A stretch of DNA of 64,000 bases from Meloidogyne chitwoodi (lineage: Eukaryota; Nematoda; Chromadorea; Rhabditida; Meloidogynidae), in assembly GCA_015183035.1 (NCBI GenBank), contig JACZZP010000002.1, forward strand, positions 1,736,001-1,800,000, given 5' to 3'. Below are positions 1 to 11,408 of this stretch, in pieces. The notes beneath the pieces were generated by a model. The model did no database searches. It had not been told where the DNA came from and saw only the letters and a program-made list of their open reading frames with translations. Position 1 is the stretch's first letter, and every line of letters begins with the position of its first letter. The position numbers were made by a program, and so were the translations under genes.

Positions 1-1178
1 AATACAATAATAATTAAATAATTAATCACTCGCGCATATTAAAAAAAGTCCAATTTTTTAGCCGAATTTTATATAAAAGTCTTTTTATTAATGATTAATT
101 TTTTTGTGAAATTTTACAAAATTAATACATAAATAATATATTTTTTATCTGTTTTTTAATTAAAAAATTTATTTTAAGATTTTATTTATTTTTACTAATT
201 TTATTTGTTACAGATAATGCTTTTCTTTTCTTTTATTTTAAATTTTTGAAAAAATAATTTTGAATTAATTATAATCATTCTTTGAAAATTCACAGTCTCT
301 AAATATAAATTTATAAACTTTCTTTTTATATTTGGATAATCCTTAATTTATTTTCAAAATATTAATAAAAATAAAAAACTTTTAGTTTATAATAAATATA
401 TTCCCATTTAATTTTTTATGTTTATTAATACATATTAAAAATGTTTATATTATAAAAAAGTCAATTTCTCTTTAATTTTCGTTGACTAAAGTAAAAGGAT
501 TGGATCATTTATACCAAACATTACTTAAAAAAAATAAAATAAACAATAATTATTACCGCTCATATTACATAAAAATAATTCTTTAGGATTTAAAAAGAAA
601 TTTAAATAAATTTATTTATTTCTCTTTTCATATACACAAATTTATTTTTATGAAAAATAATTTTTAATTTTAAAAATGTATTTATGTATATGAATAAGGG
701 ATCGAATCAAATGACTATTAAAAGGCGGCACCCAAGCGTCCTCACAACAACGGCGCGGCGCCTTGTGTATTCTTATCATTTTTTATAATTATTTTTTTTT
801 TAGATTTTTTTGTTTGATTGTTTTGTCGTTTTTATTGATTTAAATGTTTTGTTTTTCTGGCAATGAGAATTTTTATACCGCTAAAAAGAAACAAAAACAA
901 TAATTCGGAAAAAATTTTTCTGGTGGTAATTAGGGGGGGGGGGGGGGGGGGGGGGTTGGTTATCATTGATCTGAAATTTATTTTTTCTAACAAACAACAC
1001 TTTATTTTTTATCGAAGAGTTGCCATTTTTCTTCAAATTGATATATAATAAATATATTTTATATTGCATAGATTTATTTAATAGATAGATCATTTATTGC
1101 CTTTCTGCTATTTATTTAGGCATTTACGACCTCTTCATCGTCTGACGAATTGTGTTGAAGTGTTGCAAAGTTCTTTTA
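1..1178. other. AT-rich intergenic region upstream of dab-1
   Basis: I see no coding exon. The stretch is very AT-rich with a short GC-richer patch near 721-765 and a 23-base G run at 933-955. The open frames over the G run code for poly-Gly or poly-Pro and are artefacts of the homopolymer. The dab-1 promoter should lie here, but I recognise no specific site. Confidence 0.6.
933..955 (+). repeat. G(23) mononucleotide run
   Basis: An uninterrupted run of 23 G on the plus strand in a region that is otherwise strongly AT. Such G tracts can form G-quadruplexes and are unstable in nematodes lacking the DOG-1/FANCJ helicase (known from C. elegans). Its exact length may be uncertain because homopolymers are error-prone in sequencing. 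Confidence 0.9.
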
Positions 1179-3416
1179 ATGATGGGTGTTATTGCTCCTC
1201 AAATGCCAAAACTTTTTCAATTAACTCGTTCTCTTGGGTTTCCAAGTAAGTTTTTTTAAAGTTATTATAATTTAACTGGGTACTTACGTATTATCCCTAC
1301 GCACTTTTGCGGACAAAGTTTTTGCGGACAAATTTATTTATTTTCCTCCTTCCTTCAAATATAGTTGTCACTCAAATTCAAAATTAAATTTGATGGATAA
1401 TAAATATGAAAGTTAAGAATAAATGTTATTTTACCATTTCTGTTACAGTTTATTAGCTATTTTTTTATAATGAAAATTTGGGATTTGCCAACAACTGAAA
1501 AAGATGCCATCGAATTCTTACAAGATCGTGGTCTTCTACACAAAACTAGAGTTTGTCGCGATGGACATGAAATGAAACTTTATCACAAACAACGTCCAGT
1601 TTGGGAATGTAGGAGATGTCGTCAACAACAAGGTGTTCGCAGGGCAACTGGTAAGCAATACGAAACTTTCATTTGTGAACGTTTTTGAAGAAATTATACT
1701 TGCTTGGGGAAAATATTGGGCATTGGATTGATTTTTTGTAATTGTTTTATATAAATTTGTCCGCAAAAACTTTGTCCGCAAAGTGCGTAGGGATAATACG
1801 TAAGTACCTTTAACTGTTATATTAGTTTCATTCTTATACTAATTTTTTGTAAAAAAAACTCTGTTTACATTATCATGTTCAAAAATATATTTATTAAACT
1901 ACTTACAATAAAATTTATTTTTCTTTTCTCCAAAAGATACCACTTCAACGGTTCTCAGTTCTTGCCCAAACAATGACCCTTTTCGGTTTCAAGGCTCTGG
2001 CGTTGATTTTAAGGCTAAATTTATCGGTGAACGTGATGTAGCAGAAGCAAGAGGTGATGCAATATGTGCAGAAGCAATGCGCTTGGCTAAAGCTAGTGTA
2101 AAAGCGAGTGGTTCGCATAAGACAAGAGTGGTGCTAAATATCTCATTAGAAGGACTTAAACTACGAGATGAGAAATCTGGGGTATTTTTTGTTTAAATAT
2201 ATTTTTTCGGAAGGTTATTTTGATTTTTAGAAAATTAATTCACAAATTTAATATGAATAATTTTTTTGATAATTAATTTTAGGCAATTCTTTATAACTTC
2301 CCTGTTGGCAAAGTTTCCTTTATTGCCCGCGATACGACTGATGCACGTGCATTTGGCTTTATTTTTGGCACACCTGATGGAAAGCATAAATTTTATGCCC
2401 TTAAAACTGCTCAGACTTCTGATCATGCCGTTCTTTCTATTAGGGTAAAAATATATTTTATATTTAAAAGTATATTTTGGTAGTAAATAATTTTAATTTA
2501 AGGATATGTTTCAAATTGTTTTTGAGATGAAAAAGAAACAAATTGAGGAAGCCAAGAAAAAGCAAGAAGAACAGGAAAATTTGACGGTTTGTTTTTTATA
2601 ACTAAAATATAATTTAGGTTTTAATTTGAACAGAAAAACTTTCTAAAATTTAATGGCTAATTTTGAAAATTGTAAATCAAATTCATAAATTTTTCCTTAC
2701 TTAAAATTAACGTTTATTTTTAACTTTAAGAATGCTGAACTTGAAGCAAATTCTTTTGACAAAAATGCCACTAAAGAAAATTCTGGTCAAAATGATGTAG
2801 CTGATTTACTTAATTTAGAGGAAGAAGTTGAGATCATTCATAATACAATGGATTCGTGGCAAAATCCATTTATGGGAGCGAGTGTTCTTGCTCCTCAACT
2901 GAATGATCCTTTTGGTGATTCCTTTATTACGAATGTGGATCCTTTTAATGGACATAAAGTGTCTGTGATAGAAGAATTGGATATTAATAATCATAATACA
3001 AAGGATTACACGACTACATGGCAGAATCCATTTAAAGGAACGGGTGTTCTCACTTCTCAAATGAATGATCCTTTTGGTGATTCTTTTACCACTGCTGTAG
3101 CTTCTTTTAATGGACATAAAATGGCTTTGATGAACGGTGAAAAAAAAGATGGTGCTGGTCTTGCTGATTGTCTTTTTCCACAACCATCTACAGTTACGTC
3201 TAAAATAACTCCAAAAATAGGAGGGTTAGATCGCTTGTTAGTGTGACCATTTTTTAATTTTTTTATTTTAGTAATGAGCAATTCAAATGGGACGAGCCTG
3301 GTCGTGTAAGAACATTAGAAGAAGCATTTTCTAAACTAGTCGACATGAATAATTTAATGCCGGTTTCTGCTGCTTCGCGTCATGGTTCTGCCAACACAAA
3401 TCCATTTATTATGTGA
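1179..3416 (+). CDS. dab-1: Disabled (Dab) endocytic adaptor, PTB domain
   Basis: Cytoplasmic clathrin adaptor that binds NPxY tails of LDL-receptor-type cargo. Six exons: 1179-1245, 1937-2181, 2283-2444, 2503-2586, 2731-3236, 3272-3416; 402 aa. Exons 2-4 hold the PTB/PID domain, with the family block [20 protein letters not shown] and then [20 protein letters not shown]. The C-terminal half has two copies of a module with NPF and NDPFGDSF motifs, which in this family bind EH-domain proteins and AP-2, and a final NPF just before the stop. The ATG at 1179 is immediately followed by a second in-frame ATG and lies below an in-frame stop. The last donor was placed at GTTAGT (3237) because it keeps the frame. 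Intron 1 (691 nt) is long because it contains a 530-bp transposon. An AATAAA lies at about 3518. Family assignment is firm; the short exon 1 is less sure. Confidence 0.9.
1279..1808 (+). mobile_element. Merlin-type DNA transposon remnant in dab-1 intron 1
   Basis: A 530-bp element with about 55-bp terminal inverted repeats, beginning GGTACTTACGTATTATCC and ending with its complement, flanked by a perfect 8-bp duplication TTTAACTG at 1271-1278 and 1809-1816. An 8-bp duplication is typical of the Merlin superfamily. The interior encodes the N-terminus of an ISXO2/Merlin-like transposase (1470-1688). It sits wholly within an intron, so dab-1 can still be spliced. Confidence 0.88.
1470..1688 (+). 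pseudogene. N-terminal fragment of Merlin/ISXO2-like transposase
   Basis: 72 codons starting [18 protein letters not shown] and containing a zinc-ribbon-like pattern: one Cys in VCRDGHEM and a later pair in WECRRCRQ. This is the DNA-binding front end seen before the DDE domain of Merlin/IS1016-type transposases. No catalytic domain follows before the right terminal repeat, so the element cannot mobilise itself and would depend on a transposase made elsewhere. Family assignment is from pattern recognition only. Confidence 0.65.
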
Positions 3417-4312
3417 TTTTTGTTGTGTATATTGATTAATTGTGCTTTTTCTCTCCTTTTCTCTCAGTTATAGGCGTGTCATTATATTGAGGACTGATTT
3501 GGTGATATATTCCCTTGAATAAAACAACCAGCACATTTAATTATGGACTAAAAATTGACAAATTTAAAAATGTAATTTAAAAGTTTTATAATTAATATTT
3601 CTTTTGTTTTTTTATAATTAATATTTTGTATCTTGTGATTGGGAAATGTTGATATATTTTAAAGTTTTTTTGCTAATTGATCAAAAAAACAAAAGTTGTC
3701 ATCTTTTATTTCATAAAATAATTTGTAAAAAATGAGATTTTAATCAATAAATTATGAAAAAACTTGTATTTTTTTATTATTAAACAATATTTAATAAATG
3801 TTTGAAAGTATTTATTTTAAGTAAAAAAAAAACAATTTTTAATTCTTCCAATTATAATAAAAAGAACATTTGTTCTCATTTATTTTTTGTTTTCTTGTTG
3901 TTTATCATGTGTTCGATGAATCTTTGTCGTTTACTCAATCAATTATAAACAATTGTCTACATGATATTATTCTGATTATTTTTGTCAAAAACATTTATTT
4001 GTTGGTTGTTTTGAAAATTTTATAAATTTAATTAATTTTTGGAATTTAAATTATTAAATAATTAAAATAAAATTATTTTTCTTTAGTATATAATGTTTTT
4101 CACTTTAAAATTAAAGTTTTTAGTTTTTCAAGAGCCTGTAACTTGGTGAGTATTCGTTCCCAGCAAAAATTATTATGAATATTGTAGGTTCGATAAAAGT
4201 AATTTATTTGTGTATATTTTTCCTGTATACTAAAATTACTCCTAAAATTTCATTTTTAATTTTAGTATCAAAATAAATAAATAAATAAATATATACTACA
4301 TATGTAAATGAG
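3417..4312. other. Intergenic region between dab-1 and cdc-14
   Basis: AT-rich, no supported exon. It contains the dab-1 3' UTR, with an AATAAA at about 3518, and presumably the cdc-14 promoter. A GATA(A)-free, T-rich stretch precedes the cdc-14 start. Confidence 0.5.
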
Positions 4313-7300
4313 ATGACTTTACCAACTAGTCAAGAAATTCAACTAAATAACACTGGTGAAGACAAATCTTCAGCTGTTGCTCAGATTATACCCGGTCACC
4401 TTTACTTCACTTCTTACGGCCTTAATTGTAATATTCCTGATGATGATTTAAAATCAAAATATATAGATATAGAAGACCATCTTCATTATGGCAAGTTTTA
4501 ATATTTTTGTAAATTTGAAAGCTTTTTTTTTTAATTATAATTTAATAAAAATAGGCACATATAATCATTTGTTTATTTTAAATTTAGATGGATTTTATGA
4601 TGATTTTGGCCCAGTTAATTTATCGGTGCTTTATCGTTTTTGTGAATTTCTGGATTCGTTACTTGAGGTTATTTTGTTTTTTTTATAAAAATAATATTAA
4701 TTTTAATAGAAAACAGAAAAAGAAGATAAACGGGTATTTCTATATACAAGTATGGATCAATCAAACCGAGTAAATGCTGCTTATTTAATTGCTGCTTATT
4801 TGGTTATTATTATATTAATAAATATTTTAATTTAAATAAAATTATTCTTCAAAGATTATTTATAAAAACTGTAGTGCAGAACAGGCTTATCTTCGTTTAC
4901 AAGCTGCTGAGCCTCCTCGCTTTATTGGATTTCGTGATGCAGCAGTGGGAATTCCCTTGTATTTGCTTCATGTGCAGGTTTTTAATTATTTTTGCATAAA
5001 ATAACTGCTTTTAGATAAAAAATAAGTACCAAATTTTTTAGCACGTCATCCAATCTGTAGAAAAAGCTTTGAGATTTAAATGGTTAAATTTTGAGAATTT
5101 TGATCCAGATGAGTACGAATTTTATGAAAAAGTGGAGAATGGTGATTTGAATTGGATAATCCCTGGAAAAGTTTTAAGTTTTTGTGGACCTCATGACAAA
5201 ACTTACACTACAGATAATGGTTAGATTATATTTAAATATTTTTTCAAATTTTTTAAGGTTATCCTTATCATTCACCCGAAGTATATTTTGACTATTTTCA
5301 CAAAAATAAAGTAACAACGATAATTAGATTAAATAGAAAAATATATGACGAATCAAGGTTTTTTATTATTTTTTTAAACAATTTCAAAAATATTTTTTAG
5401 GTTTATAAAAGCTGGCTTTGACCATCATGATCTTTTTTTTATTGATGGAACTACTCCAAGTGATGATATTGTTCTTCGATTTATTGAGGTTATGGATTCT
5501 TCTAAAGGTGGAGTTGCTGTTCATTGCAAGGTTAGGAAGTAATTTTTATTTTGAAAAAATACAATTTTTTAAAGGCTGGACTTGGCCGAACAGGAACATT
5601 GATTGCTTGTTGGATGATGAAACATTTTAGATTAACAGCACCACAATGCATGGTATTTTCTTGCGAATTATTTATAATCTCTGAACAATTTGAATTTTAT
5701 TTCCTGTCTCCTTTACTAAATGATTATAACCAAAATTTGTCCTTTAATCTTTTCTTTTTATAAAAGGGATGGCTACGGATTTGCAGGCCTGGGTCAGGTA
5801 TTTTTACAATTTAAATTCTTGAGTTTATTGACTATTTAAGTGATTGGACCTCAGCAACAATTTTTAATTGAAAAACAATCTTGGTGTTGGCGTTTGGGAC
5901 GTCAAGATAATCAAAAACAAAATATTTCTATAAAAGAAAATGAAGAAACAATTCCTTTAAATAATGAACAATTTGTAATTGAAAACGATGAAATAAATGT
6001 TAAGGAAATTACTAATCATAAAAATAAGCAATTGTGGAATGAACGAAAAACATTGGAAGAAGAGGTTAGAAATTTGTAGCGTTTTTCCTAATTACACTAT
6101 TTTTATTCCAAATAATTTAATTCAATATTTTGAAATTTTATCTTTAATATTTATTTGAAAATTAATTATATTTGTTTAAATGTAGAACAAAGTGAAGGAG
6201 AAGTTAATATTAATAATTTAGTCTTAGGAAAAGAGTCCCATTTTTCAAGCAAGAAATTATTTTATAAGCATAGATTTCAGATGTAATTACTTTAAAATTT
6301 TCTTTCACCGGAAATTAGTTTTGAATAAATATATTTTTATTAAAGATTTGTAGGCAAAAGTTATTAATTTTCTAAATTTAAATTTTAGGATGATAACGAA
6401 ATAGGAAAAAGTCAAGGTGATCGTTTATGTGAAATTAAAGCAGAAAGACAACATAGACAGTCATCAAAACAAAATTTAGGCAGAAGTAGCAGTAAATTAA
6501 GGTCAAGTGAAGAATCAGTAATTAGTGATGAAACAATTTTATCTCGTCGTTCTCCTGAAAGTTTTGAAGTATTTTTTAAGTTTTTTATTTAAATATTTTT
6601 TAAAAAATAGATTAATACAATTTTGGAACATAAAATCCCTCCTTTAAAAAATCAAAAAGAAGAATCTTTTTCAAAATTAACGGCAACTACTCCAATTAAA
6701 CAATTTAAATTAAGTACAACAAATCCTTTAAATAGAACAAATTTAACCGAAAATAAAATAAAAATTGAAAAATCTGAAGATTTTTCTACTTCTCAAATTA
6801 TTGATTTGGCAAAAAAATATTCTCGAAGACAGATAAAAAATCAGCGAATTGGGGGAGGAATTAACAAAAATTTTAACACAAAAATTCCGGTGAAATAAAA
6901 ATTTATAAAATTAAATAAATTATTCAAAAGATTAAAAAAGTCTCAGTTTCAACAAATATTGATAATTTTACAATTGGAGGTAATCGTTCAAATAATAGTG
7001 CTATTCCAAGAAGAATACATTTTGCGTAAATAATAATAATATATTTAAATTAAATATTTTAATTTAATTTATAGAAATTCTCGTCTTTTTAAGTCATATT
7101 TACCAACATCTGCAGTCAGAATTGAAGGTTTGTGAGAAAAATATTTAATTTATTTTCCAATTACTATTTATTTATTTATTCTTTGTTTAAAATTATCAGA
7201 GTATGAAAATTTAAAAAATTTGTTAACCTCTTATATTCTCCACATATAATACATAATGATCTTTAAATATTAAAAAATGTTTATATTATATACTTCTCCT

Positions 7301-7786
7301 TTAAAATAATAGAAAAGTATCTACATATTATTAATAAACTTAAAAAATAAATTTTAATTATTTCCTTAGGCACTACCTCATCAACAACAGCTGCATCCAC
7401 CTTTGATAAAACATTAACTAGACAATATGAAAAAATAAATGCAAGTGCAAATACAAAAAAGGCAGCCACAAAAATTTTAGGTTAAAAAATTAACATCGTT
7501 ATTTTAAAGATTTTATTGATTTTTTTTTAATTTTAATAAACGATTTTAATCTTTAGATGATTCTCCTACAAAATTTCGATCACCAATGGATGGACCTTTA
7601 TCACATCAAACAAATTGTAAATATGAATTACGTCCTCGTAGTCAATTAAATATTCCTTCAAGGTTTAATACATCACAAAAACAACATTCTCTGCGTTCTG
7701 TTTTGATGAGTAAAGTTGAGACTATTTCTCCATCATCCAATAAATCGTCTCCAACTTCTGTAGCAACATTTGTTTCTCGCCTTTAA
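4313..7786 (+). CDS. cdc-14: CDC14 dual-specificity protein phosphatase
   Basis: Dephosphorylates CDK sites at mitotic exit and cytokinesis. Sixteen exons give 720 aa: 4313-4490, 4588-4667, 4710-4802, 4855-4977, 5042-5219, 5258-5357, 5401-5530, 5575-5652, 5767-5797, 5841-6064, 6389-6568, 6611-6889, 6931-7025, 7075-7127, 7370-7480, 7557-7786. The N-terminal CDC14 domain ([20 protein letters not shown]) is followed by the catalytic loop [17 protein letters not shown], with nucleophile Cys293 split across exons 7/8, then [14 protein letters not shown]. The tail after exon 10 is a poorly conserved Ser/Lys/Asn-rich extension, usual for the family. Intron 1 uses a GC donor (G|GCAAGT at 4491), needed because the frame otherwise stops. 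A 6186-6288 segment in intron 10 is open in one frame, but neither boundary fits, so I left it out. Confidence 0.9.
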
Positions 7787-8541
7787 TTTTTTTATAGTTA
7801 GGGAAGAAATATTATTTTCTTCTTAAATATTTAAAAATAAACTAAAAATTGTTCCCTTAACCAATTTTAATAGAGATGGATATTTTTAAAAATTTTGAAT
7901 TCAATTTATTTGTCAAATCTTGTGATTGGAGTTCAAGAAAAACCAAAAAGCTTAAAATATCTAAGCCTGTCCAATCTCTAATTTTTAATAATTAAATATA
8001 ATAATAATAAATAAATAATAATTATTTTAACTACTAATAAATAAATAAATAAATATTGCCACATATATTAAAATATAACAAAAGAAGTCAAGGTCTAGGT
8101 ATTTAAAAAATAGAAAAATAAGAGAAATTAACATTTTATTTTAAAACCTCTTTATGGAATATGACTACTTTTTTTATATAATTTTATTTAATCTCAATTA
8201 TTTTTTACTTTTGTGCCACTTGCAAAAAAATCCTTAACATTTTTTTTTATTTTTTTCTGTATTTTTTTATTTCATAGAAAACTAGTTAAATATTTTATCC
8301 CTTTTTGATTGTATTTTTTTAAACATTTACTATTTTTATATTTTCGCATTTTACCTCATTAGTGTATTTTGCATTGTATTTTATAGAATTTATTATTATT
8401 AATATGTACATAAATAAATTAAATTTATATAATAAAAATTTAAATTAAATTATAAAGGTTTTGATTTTTTTCCAATAGATTAAAAATTACCTATTTTTCA
8501 AAAAATAAATTGTTAAAAAGTTTTTATTCTACAAATCAAAT
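7787..8541. other. Intergenic region between cdc-14 and the USP22-like gene
   Basis: AT-rich with short TAAA-type runs around 8030-8060. No exon, RNA gene or repeat element recognised. Confidence 0.5.
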
Positions 8542-10802
8542 ATGCGTTCATGTATACATTTTGCAAAGAGAAAAACTGTAATTCTTCGTAAATGTGATTT
8601 ATTATATAAACGAGTAGTTTTCCCAACAACTAAAAAAAATAATAATGTGAAGGTTTGAATTAAGATTTCTTTGAATTTAATTTATTAAATATATTTTTCT
8701 AGGCTTGTTGTGTTCTTTGTCGTTGCTGTGGTACTAGATTAAATCCATTAATGATGTGTTGTTTAGATTGTTCTACATTTGGATGTTTAAAACATTTAAG
8801 GACTGGACATCTTCACGAAAAAGGACATTTATTTGGTTTCTTTTAATAATTTTAAGATTTATTTTAATTTTTCAATTTAGCAATGTCAACTTGCTTTGGA
8901 GAAATTTTTTGTTTAAAATGTGATGATTTTATTTATGATAGAAGAGTTGAAAGAGCTAGAAGGTTTTAATTAATTTTTTAAGTAAAAAGTTTTTAATTTT
9001 TAGTGAATGTCAAAATTCTAGGCGTAAAATGTTAGGTTTAAGTCTTAAACATCGTTGGAATCCTGGTCGTTACGAGGCACGTCTTTGTAGACGAAGTTCA
9101 CTTCGTTTACTTCGATTATTGAATACAACAAATAGTGGAAGTTCTCAACAAATAATTGGAGGGGTTTCAACAATTCCCGGCCTAAGAGGACTTGTTAATT
9201 TAGGAAATACTTGTTTTATGAATAGTTGGAATATTTTGTCTATTCTTTATTTAAAATAATATTTTTAAGGTATTATACAAACACTTGTACATATTCCAAT
9301 GCTTCGAGATTATTTTCTTTCAGGTTTTTTTTGATCTTTTTAGAAGTATCAATTTATAGATCAACATAACTGTAAACTTTGCACTCTTTCGCCAAATTCT
9401 GATTTAAATACTTGTTTAATGTGTGAATTAGCTCATATCTTTCAGGTTTTTAAATTTAAAAATTTTATAAAAATATTTTTAAGGAATTCTATGGCGGTGA
9501 AAATCTTTATTCTCCCTTTGTACCTAATCGAATGTTATATTTGGTTTCTTTTTTAAATATTTTTTATATAAAATTTAGAATCTAAAATATAAAGGTTTGG
9601 ACACATGCAAAACACTTATCTGGTTATGAGCAACACGATGCACATGAATTTCTTATTTCAGCTTTAAATATTTTACATAGACATTCTGAAAGTAATTTTA
9701 AATATATAAAAATTAATTACATTTTTTAAAGGTCTTTCAATGAAACAAAATCCACATGATTGTAAATGTATAATTGATCGTTTATTTACTGGACAATTAC
9801 AATCTGATTTAACATGTACAAAATGCGGGTATTATTATTAATTTAATTTTTAATTTATTTAATTTTTAAAGAAGAATTTCAACAAAACTTGATCCATATT
9901 GGGATATTTCTTTAGAATTATTAGATGGAAAAACTGCAGCAACTACAACAACAAGAGAAAAATTATTAAAAGAAGAAGAAAATAATAGAAGAAGTGAATC
10001 AATTGGAAGTAATTCAATTTGTTCTACAACTACACATTTATTAGCTTCATTAGATACTAATTCTGAAGAAAAAAGTGAATTATCTTTAGAAGAATGTTTA
10101 TTAAGGTTATTTCTATTTAAATTTAAAAAAAAAGTTTTTTTGTAGTTTTGTTAGAGCTGAAAATTTGGGAACAAAAATTAAATGTGAGCGTTGTGGAACA
10201 TATGAAATATCAACAAAACAATTAACTTTACGAAAATTACCAATTGTTGCTTGTTTTCATTTAAAACGTTTTGAACATGTTAATGCTTCAAACAAAAGAC
10301 AAAAAATTATAAAACCTTTTCGTTTCCCAGAATCTATTGTAAAAATTTCTTTTAAATTTTAATTTTTTTTTAATTTAAAAAATATAAAGGATTTAACTCC
10401 ATATACAACACCTTATAGAAATACTCATGGAAATTTTGAAAATAATATAGGAATGAGACAAACCAGAAAAAAATTAACTTCATTAAGCAATCAGTTAGTT
10501 TTGTTATTTTTAAATAAAATTAAATTCAGACATTCTTAGTTTTTCTAATTTTAATAATATTTAAGATATTCATTATTTGCTGTTGTAAATCATACTGGAT
10601 CTACAGAAAGTGGACATTATACATGTTATGTACGTCATCAAAGAGATAATTGGTTAATTTTGTTATTTAAAAAAATTATTTAAGAAATTTTTTTAGGTTT
10701 AATTGCAATGATCAAAAAATTAGAAAAGAAAGTTTAGAAGAAGTACTTTCAAGTGAAGGTTATTTACTTTTTTATTGTAAAAGCTTCATTGATTATGACT
10801 AA
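8542..10802 (+). CDS. USP22: USP22/Ubp8-type ubiquitin-specific protease
   Basis: Deubiquitinase of the SAGA co-activator type that removes ubiquitin from histone H2B. Fourteen exons, 554 aa: 8542-8652, 8703-8835, 8881-8962, 9004-9224, 9270-9323, 9360-9445, 9484-9543, 9595-9691, 9732-9828, 9872-10105, 10146-10338, 10390-10493, 10566-10652, 10697-10802. The N-terminal zinc-finger UBP domain ([13 protein letters not shown], then [12 protein letters not shown]) precedes the USP fold. The Cys box is [13 protein letters not shown] (Cys179, split at exon 4/5), the QQD-like box is [20 protein letters not shown], and the His box is SGHYTCY (His508). The block [14 protein letters not shown] also fits. 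A low-complexity Ser/Thr/Glu insert in exon 10 interrupts the catalytic domain. The USP22/27/51 branch fits better than USP3 because of the [12 protein letters not shown] block. Confidence 0.92.
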
Positions 10803-11408
10803 TTGTAAATAAATAAATATATTATGTGTGAAAATAATTATTTATTAGATTTTTAACAAAATAATTTTTGTAAAATATAATTTTGATTTCTTTCTTAATA
10901 TTTTAAAAAATTTGTTAAAAAAAAATGAATGAAATATACTAAATTATTGTATTTAAAGAAATTTAATTTTTTATACTTTTCATATCAGATCTTTTGAGTC
11001 AAAAAAAAAAAAGACAAAATAAAAAAACAGGAAATATCTAAAAAATAAAATATTTCAACCAAAAACTAGTGGGAATAGAAAATATAATTAAAAAATAATA
11101 ATAAATAAAGTCGAATAAGAAAACCCGACAATAACAAAAACAGAGCTCTTCCTAATTATTTGTTACAAAAAGGCCAATGATGAGGTTGATTGACATTAGC
11201 AATAGAAAAAGAGATAAAGGAGAAAAGGAAAATGAGAATGCGTATATAATAAAATGTTTCTGAAATTTTATATTAAATAAAAATGACAAAAACTTTTTTC
11301 CTTTATTTTTCTCCAAAATCAACCTTAGTTTTAATTATTCAGAAACATTTGAATAAAATATTTTACAATTCTGGGGTACTTTCTTAATTTGTATTGCGAA
11401 TTTTAAAA
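10803..11408. other. Convergent intergenic region
   Basis: The USP22-like gene (+) and the dnj-20-like gene (-) converge here, so this is 3' UTR and spacer. It is A-rich (for example an A run near 11000) with no supported feature. Confidence 0.5.

Noticed and set aside
863..1093. Overlapping open frames on both strands with poly-Gly or poly-Pro
   Set aside because: They exist only because of the 23-base G run; flanking codons are low-complexity and no splice or homology support is seen.
1279..1808. Bacterial insertion sequence or horizontal transfer, because the fragment resembles ISXO2
   Set aside because: Merlin elements are the eukaryotic relatives of that IS group and occur in nematodes; base composition and intronic location fit the host.
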